From assembly GCF_938028775.1 (NCBI RefSeq), contig NZ_CALIZG010000021.1, positions 1-64,000 of the forward strand: a DNA stretch of 64,000 bases. Direction: 5' to 3'. The stretch comes from Mogibacterium diversum_A. GTDB lineage: Bacteria; Bacillota; Clostridia; Peptostreptococcales; Anaerovoracaceae. The notes below the pieces were generated by a model. That model was not told where the DNA came from. It did no database searches and worked only from the letters and a program-made list of their open reading frames with translations. The translations under genes were made by a program, and so were the position numbers. Of the stretch, positions 7,735 through 15,960 are shown one piece after another (position 1 is the first letter of the stretch; every line of letters starts with the position of its first letter).

Positions 7735-9087
7735 ATGAAGATTGCTTTTCATACGCTTGGGTGCAAGGTAAATCAATATGAGACAGAGGCTATGAAAGAA
7801 GAGTTCAGATCCCGCGGTGCAGAAATCGTGGGGGAAGATGAAGCTGCTGACGCCTATGTCATCAATACTTGCACTGTGACAAGCGTTGCTGATAGCAAGT
7901 CGCGAAAATATATAAGGCGAATGAAGAAGCTCAGCCCTGATTCCGTGATGGTGGTTACAGGATGCTATGCTCAGACCGCTAGCGAAGAGCTTGAGGCCAT
8001 GCCTGATGTTGATATCGTTATTGGAAACAACCTTAAGTCTACTATCTGCGACGAGGTTATGAAGGCTATGGGGCTTAGGAAAGCTGGCAAAGAGACTGAT
8101 ACTGAAACCAGAGTGCTTCCTTTTAGTGAACTTGTCGGTTATGAGGAGACTGGCATTGTAATCTCAAGTGAGTCGCAGATGCAGAGAGCATACATAAAGA
8201 TTGAAGAGGGCTGCAACCGATTCTGCTCCTACTGCAAGATTCCTTATGCAAGGGGGGCGGTCAGAAGCAGAGGGATAGAGGAGATTATTGCTGAGGCGAA
8301 AGCTCTTGTAGATAGAGGCTACAAGGAAATTGTGCTTACTGGCATCAATACCGCTCTATATGGAAGCGAAAAAGGTTTTACGTTTAAGAGACAGGATGAT
8401 GAAGAAGGTCTTTCAGGAATTGAAGCGGTGCTGAAGAGGCTTGATGAGTTAGAAGGAGATTTCAGAGTAAGGCTGAGCTCACTTGAACCTAACGTTGTAG
8501 ACAAGGAGCACGTTGAACGAATCGTCAAGTACAAGAGACTTTGCAGACATCTGCACCTATCTATACAAAGTGGCAGTAACAATGTTCTAAAGGGCATGAA
8601 ACGCAGATACACTAGGGATGAGTACCTTGCGATTGTCGAGGCTATACGAAGCGTGGATCCGCTATACGGAATCACGACGGATATAATAGTTGGATTCCCT
8701 GGAGAGACAAAAGAAGATTTCGCAGACACTCTAGACGTCGTTAACAAAGCCTCGTTCGGCAGGGTTCATGCATTCAAATTCTCGCCTAGGCAGGGCACTG
8801 AGGCTGCGAAGTATAAGGAGACAGTAACGCCGGCAGACAAGACGGCTCGTGTAAATGAGCTGATTGACAGAGCGGAATACGTCGCGCAGGAGTTCCAGAA
8901 ACGGAACTTTGGTGTAGTACACAGAGTGCTCGTGGAAACTTTTGAAGAAGATTACGCTACAGGATATACATCTAACTACATAAAGGTGTATATTAAGGAT
9001 AAGGAGCGAAAGCTGACCTCAGGCGAATTCGTTGAGGTTCAGTTAATCTCTAATTACAAGGAAGGCTGCTTAGCTGAAGTGGTCTAG
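7735..9087 (+). CDS. mtaB: tRNA t6A37 methylthiotransferase MtaB
   Basis: 450 residues, the usual length. The N-terminal MTTase domain begins 'IAFHTLGCKVNQYE' and places cysteines at 10, 46 and 77 for the auxiliary iron-sulfur cluster. The radical-SAM site is C160-x3-C164-x2-C167 ('GCNRFCSYC'). A C-terminal TRAM-like domain ends the protein. The 'TLGCKVNQYE' opening and the C-terminal region place it with MtaB (2-methylthio-t6A) rather than MiaB (ms2i6A) or RimO. It uses S-adenosylmethionine to methylthiolate t6A37 of ANN-decoding tRNAs. The next gene (HIT) starts 14 nt downstream, so the two are probably one operon. Confidence 0.93.
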   Translation: MKIAFHTLGCKVNQYETEAMKEEFRSRGAEIVGEDEAADAYVINTCTVTSVADSKSRKYIRRMKKLSPDSVMVVTGCYAQTASEELEAMPDVDIVIGNNLKSTICDEVMKAMGLRKAGKETDTETRVLPFSELVGYEETGIVISSESQMQRAYIKIEEGCNRFCSYCKIPYARGAVRSRGIEEIIAEAKALVDRGYKEIVLTGINTALYGSEKGFTFKRQDDEEGLSGIEAVLKRLDELEGDFRVRLSSLEPNVVDKEHVERIVKYKRLCRHLHLSIQSGSNNVLKGMKRRYTRDEYLAIVEAIRSVDPLYGITTDIIVGFPGETKEDFADTLDVVNKASFGRVHAFKFSPRQGTEAAKYKETVTPADKTARVNELIDRAEYVAQEFQKRNFGVVHRVLVETFEEDYATGYTSNYIKVYIKDKERKLTSGEFVEVQLISNYKEGCLAEVV

Positions 9088-9101
9088 AAAGGAGGAGTCA
9101 T

Positions 9102-9443
9102 ATGGAAGATTGCATTTTCTGCAAGCTTGCAAAAGGTGAGATACCTACTGATATGGTATACGAGGATGACCTTATTTCGGTTTTCCGTGATGCTGCTCCA
9201 GAGGCACCTGTACATGTTTTGATGGTTCCCAAGAAGCACGTTGCATCTCTTAATGATTTAGAAGACGCAGATAGAGAGCTTATGGGACACATGATGCTTA
9301 AGATTAAGGATATCGCAGCTCAAGAAGGTCTAGATAATGGATATAGAACCGTTATCAATACTGGAGAAGATGGACAGCAAACTGTTCACCACCTGCACAT
9401 TCATATTCTTGGGCGTAGAAAGATGACTTGGCCACCAGGTTAG
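9102..9443 (+). CDS. HIT-family nucleotide hydrolase (HINT-like)
   Basis: 113 residues with the N-terminal 'CIFCKLAKGEIP' zinc-type cysteines and the C-terminal histidine triad 'HHLHIHILG', ending 'MTWPPG' as in HINT proteins. HINT enzymes hydrolyse adenosine phosphoramidates; the natural substrate in bacteria is uncertain. The start has AAAGGAGG at good spacing, 14 nt after mtaB. A strong terminator follows at 9486. Confidence 0.93.
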   Translation: MEDCIFCKLAKGEIPTDMVYEDDLISVFRDAAPEAPVHVLMVPKKHVASLNDLEDADRELMGHMMLKIKDIAAQEGLDNGYRTVINTGEDGQQTVHHLHIHILGRRKMTWPPG

Positions 9444-9485
9444 AGGCTCGTTAGAGATATATAGAAGAGCAAGTAAACATAAGAA

Positions 9486-9525
9486 AGCATAAGCGGAAGG
9501 GCATCGCCTTCCGCTTATGCTTTTC
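9486..9525 (+). terminator. Rho-independent terminator after the HIT gene
   Basis: A perfect 15-bp stem (9486-9500 with 9507-9521, loop GCATCG) followed by TTTCT. It ends the mtaB-HIT unit. Confidence 0.92.
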
Positions 9526-9623
9526 TATGAAATCTGCAACCAATTGTTTTAATAAATCTGTATCAATCAGGACAAAGCTCCTGCGACTGAATAGTTTGTG
9601 GCATACACCTTGAACATGAAATA

Positions 9624-10004
9624 TTAGTTCAATTCGTTAACCCAGAAACCGTGGATATTGCAATACTCGTATGCTGCTACAACTTTTTCTCCGTCCTGGA
9701 TGGCAAATGTTGCAACAGGCTCTCCATCAACCTTTAAAGCTTTTCTTTGGAATCCTAGATTGGTTTCAAGGATTATGAACTGAATATGATGCTCCTCTGT
9801 CATAGGGTGAAGTGTGCTACCAACAGTAACCTTAACGAGATTGCCGTCGCACTCAACCACAGGAACGTGCTTTTCAGTAGCAGAATCAGCGGTCTTTGGC
9901 ACAAGCTCTTCCATATCTTCCCCACAACATGCGAGAACTCCACCATCATCAAATACCTTGCCTACAATAGTACCGCAACTTTTACTCTTATATAACTTTT
10001 TCAT
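9624..10004 (-). CDS. Desulfoferrodoxin-type superoxide reductase with altered Center I
   Basis: 126 residues from the ATG at 10004, which has AAGGAG at good spacing; an upstream in-frame start lacks a site. The C-terminal Center II is intact: His46, His66, His72, Cys115 and His118 are the expected square-pyramidal iron ligands, with Glu44-Lys45 in the catalytic 'EKHVP' motif. It should reduce superoxide to peroxide. The N-terminal rubredoxin-like Center I normally reads C-x2-C-x15-C-C; here the first cysteine is Ser7 ('YKSKSCG') while Cys10, Cys26 and Cys27 remain, so the usual FeS4 site is probably weakened or lost. The electron donor is likely the rubredoxin encoded at 61657. It stands alone. 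Confidence 0.9.
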   Translation of the reverse strand: MKKLYKSKSCGTIVGKVFDDGGVLACCGEDMEELVPKTADSATEKHVPVVECDGNLVKVTVGSTLHPMTEEHHIQFIILETNLGFQRKALKVDGEPVATFAIQDGEKVVAAYEYCNIHGFWVNELN

Positions 10005-10018
10005 TTTGTTAATACTCC

Positions 10019-10035
10019 TTTCAGAAATACTGAAA
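10019..10035. promoter_or_regulatory. Perfect palindrome over the superoxide reductase leader
   Basis: TTTCAG-AAATA-CTGAAA lies immediately upstream of the ribosome-binding site of the superoxide reductase gene and overlaps its edge. It could be an operator or a small mRNA hairpin that shades the site. Which one cannot be told from sequence. Confidence 0.45.
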
Positions 10036-10064
10036 CTCAATATCTTATAAGAGAATTGTATCAT

Positions 10065-10410
10065 ATATGTAGTCGTATAGTATCGATATGAGAATCAAAT
10101 ACATATAGAAACATAAAATATAAATAGACGATAAAAGACTACTAGGGCGTGTTTGGAAAATACCAACTGCTAAATAATGTATTTTTTATGTATTTTTGAG
10201 AAAACATATCAATTATTCATATTCGATCAGCTGAGTCAAATGAACGAAACGAACCCTAAAAGAGTGCAATTTATACAAAAAACATAAAAAAACGAATAGT
10301 TTTTGATGAAATATCAACACAAAGGAAACGCACGTAGCCGTGTTAGTGAAGGGCTGCCTGTAACACTTGAAAACACTGTAATTACTTTCGTAAAAAAGTG
10401 CAAAAAAGCC
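10065..10410. other. Non-coding stretch upstream of the ribosomal promoter
   Basis: I see no convincing gene here. It holds an A/T-rich part (10080-10320) that should contain the superoxide reductase promoter on the minus strand. A hairpin GTGTTA/TAACAC (10340-10345 with 10361-10366) is preceded by AGGAAACGCACG (10323-10334), a 12-mer that recurs in the rpsJ leader at 10561. Confidence 0.5.
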
Positions 10411-10439
10411 TTGCATTGTAAATTCTCGCCATGTATAAT
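10411..10439 (+). promoter_or_regulatory. Main promoter of the S10-spc-alpha supercluster
   Basis: TTGCAT (10411-10416), 17-bp spacer, TATAAT (10434-10439). The -10 is perfect and the spacing optimal. It lies about 230 bp before rpsJ, leaving a long untranslated leader. Confidence 0.85.
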
Positions 10440-10446
10440 TTAAAAG

Positions 10447-10655
10447 CTTGTTTAAGGCGATGAAGCAGGAAGTTGCTGAGCTATCAGGTAATTTCTGCGG
10501 AGAATTGTCCTCGCTAGACGAGGGCGAGGGGGTTCGCCATTTTTGATTTGTGTAAACCTTTAGGAAACGCACGAAAGAGTGTAAGAGCTAAGGCGTAGCA
10601 AGTAAAAAACGGGCGAAGTCCTGTACAAGCATAGCGAAAACAGTACAAAACAAAC
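10447..10655 (+). promoter_or_regulatory. Structured 5' leader of the S10 operon
   Basis: About 210 nt of untranslated RNA between the promoter and the rpsJ ribosome-binding site. Local hairpins are visible, such as CCTCG-CTAGA-CGAGG near 10508-10522, and the repeated 12-mer AGGAAACGCACG lies at about 10561. Ribosomal S10 operons in several bacteria are autoregulated through their leader, L4 in E. coli being the classic case. That this leader does so is inference from its position, length and structure. Confidence 0.5.
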
Positions 10656-10669
10656 AGGAGGAACTACTA

Positions 10670-10981
10670 ATGAGCGAACTACAGAAAATCAGAATCAGAC
10701 TGAAGGCTTATGACCATGCTCTATTGGATAAGTCGGCAGCAAAGATTGTTGAGACTGCTGAGAGAACAGGCGCTACAGTATCTGGCCCTATTCCGCTTCC
10801 AACAGAGAAGGAAGTCGTAACAATCATCAGAGCTGTTCACAAGTACAAGGACAGCAGAGAGCAGTTTGAGCAGAGAACACACAAGCGTCTTATCGACATC
10901 ACTAATGCTTCGACTAAGACAACAGATGCTCTTGCTAAGCTCGATATGCCAGCAGGCATTGACATTGAAATCAAGCTCTAA
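10670..10981 (+). CDS. rpsJ: Ribosomal protein S10
   Basis: 103 residues. The sequence 'KIRIRLKAYDHALLDKSA...' and the loop 'PIPLPTEKEV' are typical of S10 (NusE), a protein of the 30S head that also serves in NusB-NusG antitermination complexes. First gene of the supercluster; AGGAGGA lies 7 nt upstream of the start. Confidence 0.97.
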   Translation: MSELQKIRIRLKAYDHALLDKSAAKIVETAERTGATVSGPIPLPTEKEVVTIIRAVHKYKDSREQFEQRTHKRLIDITNASTKTTDALAKLDMPAGIDIEIKL

Positions 10982-11061
10982 GCTAGATTTTAGAAAGATC
11001 GCATGAGAGGGCAATTCGGCCAAACCAGGGCGATCCGCTGTAAGACACTAGGAGGAGAATT

Positions 11062-11697
11062 ATGAAAACACTTTTAGGCAAGAAGATCGGCATGACACAG
11101 ATCTTCGATGAGAACGGTGCTGTAGTACCAGTTACCGTAATCGAAGCCGGACCTGAGGTAGTAACACAGGTTAAGACAGTAGAGACCGACGGCTACAATG
11201 CTGTGCAGGTTGGCTACGAGGAGCAGAAGGCACACAGACTCAACAAGCCAGAGACTGGTCATTTTGAGAAGTGCGGAGTAGCTCCTAAGAAGCACCTCGC
11301 TGAGTTCAGAGTCGAAGATGGCGAGACTTACGAGGTAGGACAGGAAATCACAGTTGCTGATTTCGAAGAGGGAATGAAGCTTGACGTTACAGGCGTTTCC
11401 AAAGGTAAGGGAACTCAGGGTAACATCAAGAGACACGGACACCGCAGAGGTCCTATGACTCACGGTTCCAAGCATAAGAGACTTGCAGGTGCTCTTGCTG
11501 CTGGTACATACCCATCAAGAGTCTTCAAGGGCAACAAAGCCCCAGGAAGAATGGGTAGAGACACAGTTACAGTACAGAACATCGTTCTCGTAAAGGTTAT
11601 TGCTGATCGCAACCTACTTCTCGTTAAGGGAGCTGTTCCTGGAAAGAAGGGCGGACTCCTTAAGGTTAAGGGTGCGGTAAAAGGACAGAATAAATAA
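11062..11697 (+). CDS. rplC: Ribosomal protein L3
   Basis: 211 residues. Begins 'LLGKKIGMTQIFDENG', with the central 'GVSKGKGTQGNIKRH' extension that reaches toward the peptidyl transferase centre. The 80-nt gap after rpsJ holds a GATCGC/GCGATC inverted pair (10997-11002 with 11030-11035), the only sizeable spacer early in the operon. Confidence 0.97.
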   Translation: MKTLLGKKIGMTQIFDENGAVVPVTVIEAGPEVVTQVKTVETDGYNAVQVGYEEQKAHRLNKPETGHFEKCGVAPKKHLAEFRVEDGETYEVGQEITVADFEEGMKLDVTGVSKGKGTQGNIKRHGHRRGPMTHGSKHKRLAGALAAGTYPSRVFKGNKAPGRMGRDTVTVQNIVLVKVIADRNLLLVKGAVPGKKGGLLKVKGAVKGQNK

Positions 11698-11720
11698 GAG
11701 GCAGAAAGGAGGAATCACTA

Positions 11721-12344
11721 ATGGCAAAAGTAAAGATGCTTAATATGGCCGGTGCTGAGGTTGGCGAAGTTACATTGAACGACGAAATCTTTGGAATCGA
11801 ACCAAACGAAATCGCAGTACAGACTGTAGTCAAGAATTACTTGGCAAACCAGAGACAGGGAACCCAATCTGCCAAGACAAGAAGTGAAGTAAGAGGAGGC
11901 GGACGCAAGCCTTTCAGACAGAAGGGTACAGGTCGCCACAGACAGGGAAGCACAACAGATCCTACGCAGGTAGGTGGTGGAATTGTTTTCGCACCAAAGC
12001 CAAGGGACTACAGATATGCAGTTCCTAAGAAGGTAAAGAGACTTGCTCTTAAGTCCGTACTTTCTGCTAAGGTCGCTGATAAGGAAATCATCGTACTAGA
12101 CGAGCTAAAGTTCGCTGAGCCAAAGACTAAGGAAATGGTTAAGGTTCTCGAGAACATCAAGGCTGATAAGAAGGCCCTCATCGTAATGGATGAGAAGGAT
12201 GAGAACGTTGTTAGATCTGCTTCTAACATTCAGGGTGTGAGAACTGCACTTGTAAGCACAATGAATGTATATGAGATCATCAATCATTACAGCCTCGTGC
12301 TCACTAAGGCAGCAGCTGAGAGAATTGAGGAGGTATACGCATAA
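11721..12344 (+). CDS. rplD: Ribosomal protein L4
   Basis: 207 residues. The Gly/Arg/Lys-rich loop 'SEVRGGGRKPFRQKGTGRHRQG' (about residues 54-75) lines the nascent peptide tunnel. In some bacteria L4 represses its own S10 operon by binding the leader. The stop overlaps the rplW start by one base. Confidence 0.96.
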   Translation: MAKVKMLNMAGAEVGEVTLNDEIFGIEPNEIAVQTVVKNYLANQRQGTQSAKTRSEVRGGGRKPFRQKGTGRHRQGSTTDPTQVGGGIVFAPKPRDYRYAVPKKVKRLALKSVLSAKVADKEIIVLDELKFAEPKTKEMVKVLENIKADKKALIVMDEKDENVVRSASNIQGVRTALVSTMNVYEIINHYSLVLTKAAAERIEEVYA

Positions 12345-12634
12345 TGAAGAGCGGTTACGACGTAATACTTAAGCCTATCATCACCGAGCAGAGCATGGAC
12401 ATGTCGGCTGACAAGAAGTATGTTTTCAAGGTTGCTGATACAGCTAACAAGACCGAGGTTAGACAGGCTGTCGAAGAAATCTTCGGAGTTGATGTTGCTA
12501 AGGTTAATATCATGAACGTTAATGGAAAAGTTAAGAGAATGGGAAGAACAGTAGGAAGAACAGCTTCTTATAAGAAAGCAATCGTTACTCTCACTGCGGA
12601 TAGCAAAGAGATCGAAATCTTCCAGGGACTGTAA
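12344..12634 (+). CDS. rplW: Ribosomal protein L23
   Basis: 96 residues. 'DVILKPIITEQSM' and 'YVFKVADTANKTEVRQAVEEIFGV' are classic L23. It sits at the tunnel exit and is the docking site for SRP and trigger factor. It is translationally coupled to rplD by a TAATG overlap. Confidence 0.97.
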   Translation: MKSGYDVILKPIITEQSMDMSADKKYVFKVADTANKTEVRQAVEEIFGVDVAKVNIMNVNGKVKRMGRTVGRTASYKKAIVTLTADSKEIEIFQGL

Positions 12635-12651
12635 AATAGGAGGAGTAAATA

Positions 12652-13485
12652 ATGGGAATTAAGAAGTATAATCCAACCACTCCTGGTCTGAGAGGCATGA
12701 CTGTTTCGACTTTCGAGGAGATAACAGCTAGCAAGCCAGAAAAATCCCTTACTAAAACTCTGAAGAAGCATTCAGGAAGAAATGTAAGAGGTAAGATCAC
12801 CGTTAGACATAGAGGTGGCGGATACAGACCTAAGTACAGAATTATCGACTTTAAGAGAACTAAAGACGGTATTCCAGCAACAGTTAAGACTATCGAGTAC
12901 GATCCAAATAGAACAGCGAATATCGCTCTTCTAGTTTACGCAGATGGAGAGAAGAGATACATCGTTGCTCCTAACAAGCTGCGCGTTGGAGACGTAGTTG
13001 AATCTGGACCAGATTCGGATATCAAGGTAGGAAACGCACTGCCAATTGCGAATATCCCAGTAGGTACAATTATTCATAACATCGAGCTAAAGCCTGGAAA
13101 GGGTGCTCAGCTTGTAAGATCAGCTGGTAACGGCGCTCAGCTCATGGCTAAGGAAGGCAATTATGCTCAGGTAAGACTACCATCTGGCGAAGTAAGAATG
13201 GTAAGAATCAACTGCAGAGCTACAATCGGAGAAGTTGGCAACATTGACCACGCTAACATCCAGATTGGTAAGGCTGGTAGAAAGAGACATATGGGATGGA
13301 GACCTACAGTAAGAGGTTCCGTAATGAACCCTAACGATCACCCACACGGCGGTGGTGAAGGTAGAGCACCAGTTGGACGTAAGAGCCCAGTTACACCTTG
13401 GGGTAAACCAACTCTTGGTTACAAGACACGTAACAAGCACAAGGATTCCAACAAGTACATCGTTAGAAGAAGAAATGCTAAATAA
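12652..13485 (+). CDS. rplB: Ribosomal protein L2
   Basis: 277 residues. Conserved features include 'HRGGGYRPKYRIIDFKR' and the C-terminal 'GEGRAPVGRKSPVTPWGKPTLGYKTR' loop, which carries the conserved histidine region near the peptidyl transferase centre ('MNPNDHPHGGG'). Preceded by AGGAGG. Confidence 0.97.
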   Translation: MGIKKYNPTTPGLRGMTVSTFEEITASKPEKSLTKTLKKHSGRNVRGKITVRHRGGGYRPKYRIIDFKRTKDGIPATVKTIEYDPNRTANIALLVYADGEKRYIVAPNKLRVGDVVESGPDSDIKVGNALPIANIPVGTIIHNIELKPGKGAQLVRSAGNGAQLMAKEGNYAQVRLPSGEVRMVRINCRATIGEVGNIDHANIQIGKAGRKRHMGWRPTVRGSVMNPNDHPHGGGEGRAPVGRKSPVTPWGKPTLGYKTRNKHKDSNKYIVRRRNAK

Positions 13486-13499
13486 GAAAGGAGCATATA

Positions 13500-13769
13500 A
13501 TGGGAAGATCGCTTAAAAAGGGCCCTTTCGTCGAAAAGAAACTCATCAAGAGAATCGAAGCGATGAACGAGTCTAATGAAAAAAGTGTAATCAAGACATG
13601 GTCGAGACCATCGACGATTTTTCCTCAGATGGTTGGACATACGATCGCTGTTCACGACGGTCGTAAGCATGTTCCTGTATACATCACAGAAGATATGGTA
13701 GGTCACAGACTTGGAGAGTTCGCTCCAACTAGAACTTACAAGGGTCACGCTGGTGACAAGGCGAAATAA
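13500..13769 (+). CDS. rpsS: Ribosomal protein S19
   Basis: 89 residues. Begins 'MGRSLKKGPFVEKKL' and contains 'IKTWSRPSTIFPQMVGHTIAVHDG', standard for S19 of the 30S head. AAAGGAG lies upstream, 14 nt after rplB. Confidence 0.97.
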   Translation: MGRSLKKGPFVEKKLIKRIEAMNESNEKSVIKTWSRPSTIFPQMVGHTIAVHDGRKHVPVYITEDMVGHRLGEFAPTRTYKGHAGDKAK

Positions 13770-13786
13770 AGAAAGGAGAAGCTGAT

Positions 13787-14176
13787 ATGGAAGCAAAAGC
13801 AATTGCTAAATATGTAAGAATGTCTCCTAGCAAACTAAAGCCTGTTACTGACCTAGTAAGAGGAAAAGATTTGAACGAGGCATTAACAATCCTCAAGTTC
13901 ACACCTGGAAAGGGTGCAGAGCTTGTAGAGAAGGTTGTTCAGTCCGCAGCAGCAAATGCTGAAAACAACTTTGACATGAACCGCGATGAGCTATATGTCG
14001 CAGAGGTTTATGCAAACCAGGGCCCTACAATGAAGAGATTCAGAGCAGGAGCTCAGGGTAGAGCATCCATGATCCTAAAGAGAACAAGCCACATTGGTGT
14101 AACTCTCAAGGAGAGAGAAGCTGTTAAGACAGTAGAAACAGTAGAAGGAGGTCAGCCAGATGGGTCAGAAGGTTAA
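13787..14176 (+). CDS. rplV: Ribosomal protein L22
   Basis: 129 residues, longer than the usual 110-115. The body ('AIAKYVRMSPSKLKPVTDLVRG', 'MKRFRAGAQGRASMILKRTSHI') is standard and includes the tunnel beta-hairpin. The extra acidic tail ('VETVEGGQPDGSEG') arises because the gene runs 17 bp into rpsC in another frame, so part of the tail is read through the rpsC ribosome-binding site. Confidence 0.96.
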   Translation: MEAKAIAKYVRMSPSKLKPVTDLVRGKDLNEALTILKFTPGKGAELVEKVVQSAAANAENNFDMNRDELYVAEVYANQGPTMKRFRAGAQGRASMILKRTSHIGVTLKEREAVKTVETVEGGQPDGSEG

Positions 14177-15023
14177 TCCACATGGATTCAGAGTTGGAGT
14201 CAACAAGAATTGGAACTCAAAGTGGTTTGCTGACAAGAGCAACTTCGCTGATTTCCTAGTTGAAGACAATAAGGTTAGAAACTACGTTAAGAAGAAGCTT
14301 TACGCTGCCGGCGTTGCAAGTGTCGTAATTGAGAGACCTGCAGCTGACAAGGTAAAGGTAATCATCGCAACAGCTAGACCAGGAATGGTAATCGGAAGAT
14401 CTGGAGATGGAATTGACGAGCTAAAGAAGAACCTCGTTAAGCTAACAGGTAAGACTGTAGATATTTCCATCGAAGAGGTTAGAAGAGCTGAGCTTGATGC
14501 ACAGCTAACAGCTGAGAGCATTGCACAGGCACTCGAGAGAAGAGTTTCTTTCAGAAGAGCTATGAAGTCCGCAATCCAGAGAACTATGAAGTCTGGAGCT
14601 AAGGGTATCAAGGTTCTTGTTTCCGGAAGACTTGGTGGTGCCGAGATCGCTAGAAGCGAGAAGTACAGCGAAGGAAATGTTCCTCTACACACTCTCAGAG
14701 CTGATATCGATTATGGATTTGCAGAGGCAGACACTACTTACGGAAAGATTGGTGTTAAGGTTTGGGTTAACCACGGCGAGATTCTAGATAAGGGTCTCAA
14801 GGAGGCTATTCCAGAGCAGTCCAGAAACGATAGAAGAGATCGTAAGCAGAGAAGAAACGATAAGAGAGATAAGAAGAGAAGCTTCGGAAACAGAAGAAAT
14901 GATAACCGCGAAAGCAGACCAGAGGTTAAGCCAGCAACTACAAGAGTTAGAAAGGCTCCAAAGGTAACTGAGGCGGCTCCTGCTCCTGAAGTAGTTGAAA
15001 CTGCACAGGGAACAGAAGAATAA
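14160..15023 (+). CDS. rpsC: Ribosomal protein S3 with long C-terminal tail
   Basis: 287 residues against about 220 for most S3 proteins. The KH domain ('VIATARPGMVIGRSGDGIDELKK') and the C-terminal S3 domain ('MKSAIQRTMKSGAKGIKVLVSGRLGGAEIARSE') are normal and end near residue 220. The rest is a highly charged, low-complexity Arg/Lys/Asp/Asn stretch followed by an Ala/Pro/Glu-rich end. The start lies inside rplV, with GGAGGT 7 nt upstream. The tail is probably disordered. Confidence 0.95.
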   Translation: MGQKVNPHGFRVGVNKNWNSKWFADKSNFADFLVEDNKVRNYVKKKLYAAGVASVVIERPAADKVKVIIATARPGMVIGRSGDGIDELKKNLVKLTGKTVDISIEEVRRAELDAQLTAESIAQALERRVSFRRAMKSAIQRTMKSGAKGIKVLVSGRLGGAEIARSEKYSEGNVPLHTLRADIDYGFAEADTTYGKIGVKVWVNHGEILDKGLKEAIPEQSRNDRRDRKQRRNDKRDKKRSFGNRRNDNRESRPEVKPATTRVRKAPKVTEAAPAPEVVETAQGTEE

Positions 15024-15045
15024 TCATAGAAAGGAGAGACTTGCC

Positions 15046-15477
15046 ATGTTAATGCCAAAGCGCGTTAAACGCAGAAGAGTCCACAGAGGCAGAATGAAGG
15101 GTGTTGCAACAAAGGGTAACACCGTTACATATGGTCAGTTCGGTCTAGTTGCTGAAGAGCCAGCATGGATTGACTCAAAGCAGATCGAGGCTGCCAGAAT
15201 CGCGATGACAAGATCCATCAAGAGAGGCGGAAAGGTTTACATCAAAATCTTCCCACACAAGCCAATCACAAAGAAACCAGCAGAAGTAAGAATGGGTTCC
15301 GGAAAAGGTTCACCTGAGTATTGGGTGGCAGTAGTTAAGCCGGGCAGAGTAATGTTCGAGCTTGAGGGCGTAACTGAAGCACAGGCTAAGGAGGCTTTGA
15401 GACTTGCTTCTCACAAGCTACCTGTAAGGTGTAAGTTCGTTGTCAAGAACCAGGAAGCAAAGGGTGGTGACGAATAA
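15046..15477 (+). CDS. rplP: Ribosomal protein L16
   Basis: 144 residues from the ATG at 15046, which follows AAAGGAGAG; a longer in-frame reading from 14995 overlaps rpsC and has no site. 'MLMPKRVKRRRVHRGRMKG' and 'GSGKGSPEYWVAVVKPGR' are typical L16, a contact of the A-site tRNA elbow. The stop overlaps the rpmC start by one base. Confidence 0.97.
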   Translation: MLMPKRVKRRRVHRGRMKGVATKGNTVTYGQFGLVAEEPAWIDSKQIEAARIAMTRSIKRGGKVYIKIFPHKPITKKPAEVRMGSGKGSPEYWVAVVKPGRVMFELEGVTEAQAKEALRLASHKLPVRCKFVVKNQEAKGGDE

Positions 15478-15674
15478 TGGATCTGAATACAATAAGAAAA
15501 ATGACTGATCAGGAGAGAACCGCCGAGCTCGCAAGAATGAAGCAGGAGCTATTCAATCTGAGATTCCAGCACGTTACCGGACAGCTCGACAACCCTGTGA
15601 AGATGAGAGAAATCAGAAGAGATATTGCCAGAGTTAAGACCATAATCAGGGAAATGGAAAAGCCTGAAGCTTAA
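15477..15674 (+). CDS. rpmC: Ribosomal protein L29
   Basis: 65 residues. A two-helix protein with 'ELARMKQELFNLRFQHVTGQLDNPVKMREIRRDIARVKTI', the L29 signature. It lies beside the tunnel exit next to L23. Coupled to rplP by TAATG. Confidence 0.97.
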   Translation: MDLNTIRKMTDQERTAELARMKQELFNLRFQHVTGQLDNPVKMREIRRDIARVKTIIREMEKPEA

Positions 15675-15691
15675 AGGAAGGAGGATGTACA

Positions 15692-15946
15692 ATGGAAAGA
15701 AATAGCAGAAAGACCAGAACTGGAGTAGTTGTAAGCGACAAGATGGATAAGACAATTGTTGTTGCTACAAAGGATTCAGTAAGACATTCTCTTTACGGTA
15801 AGGCTGTTAAGAGAACTAAGAAGTTCAAGGTTCACGACGAGAACAATGAGTGTGGCATCGGCGATAGAGTAAAGATTATGGAGACAAAGCCTCTTTCAAA
15901 GGATAAGAGATGGAGACTTGTCGAGATCGTTGAGAAAGCTAAATAG
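15692..15946 (+). CDS. rpsQ: Ribosomal protein S17
   Basis: 84 residues. 'RKTRTGVVVSDKMDKTIVV' and 'KKFKVHDENNECGIGDRVKIMETKPLSKDKRWRLVEI' are typical of S17, an OB-fold protein of the 30S body. AAGGAGG precedes the start. Confidence 0.97.
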   Translation: MERNSRKTRTGVVVSDKMDKTIVVATKDSVRHSLYGKAVKRTKKFKVHDENNECGIGDRVKIMETKPLSKDKRWRLVEIVEKAK

Positions 15947-15960
15947 GGAGGCGACAAATC

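Noticed and set aside
10213..10572. 119-codon open frame on the minus strand over the S10 promoter and leader
   Set aside because: It lies across a near-consensus plus-strand promoter and leader, has no ribosome-binding site and reads as low-complexity Phe/Tyr/Ser sequence.
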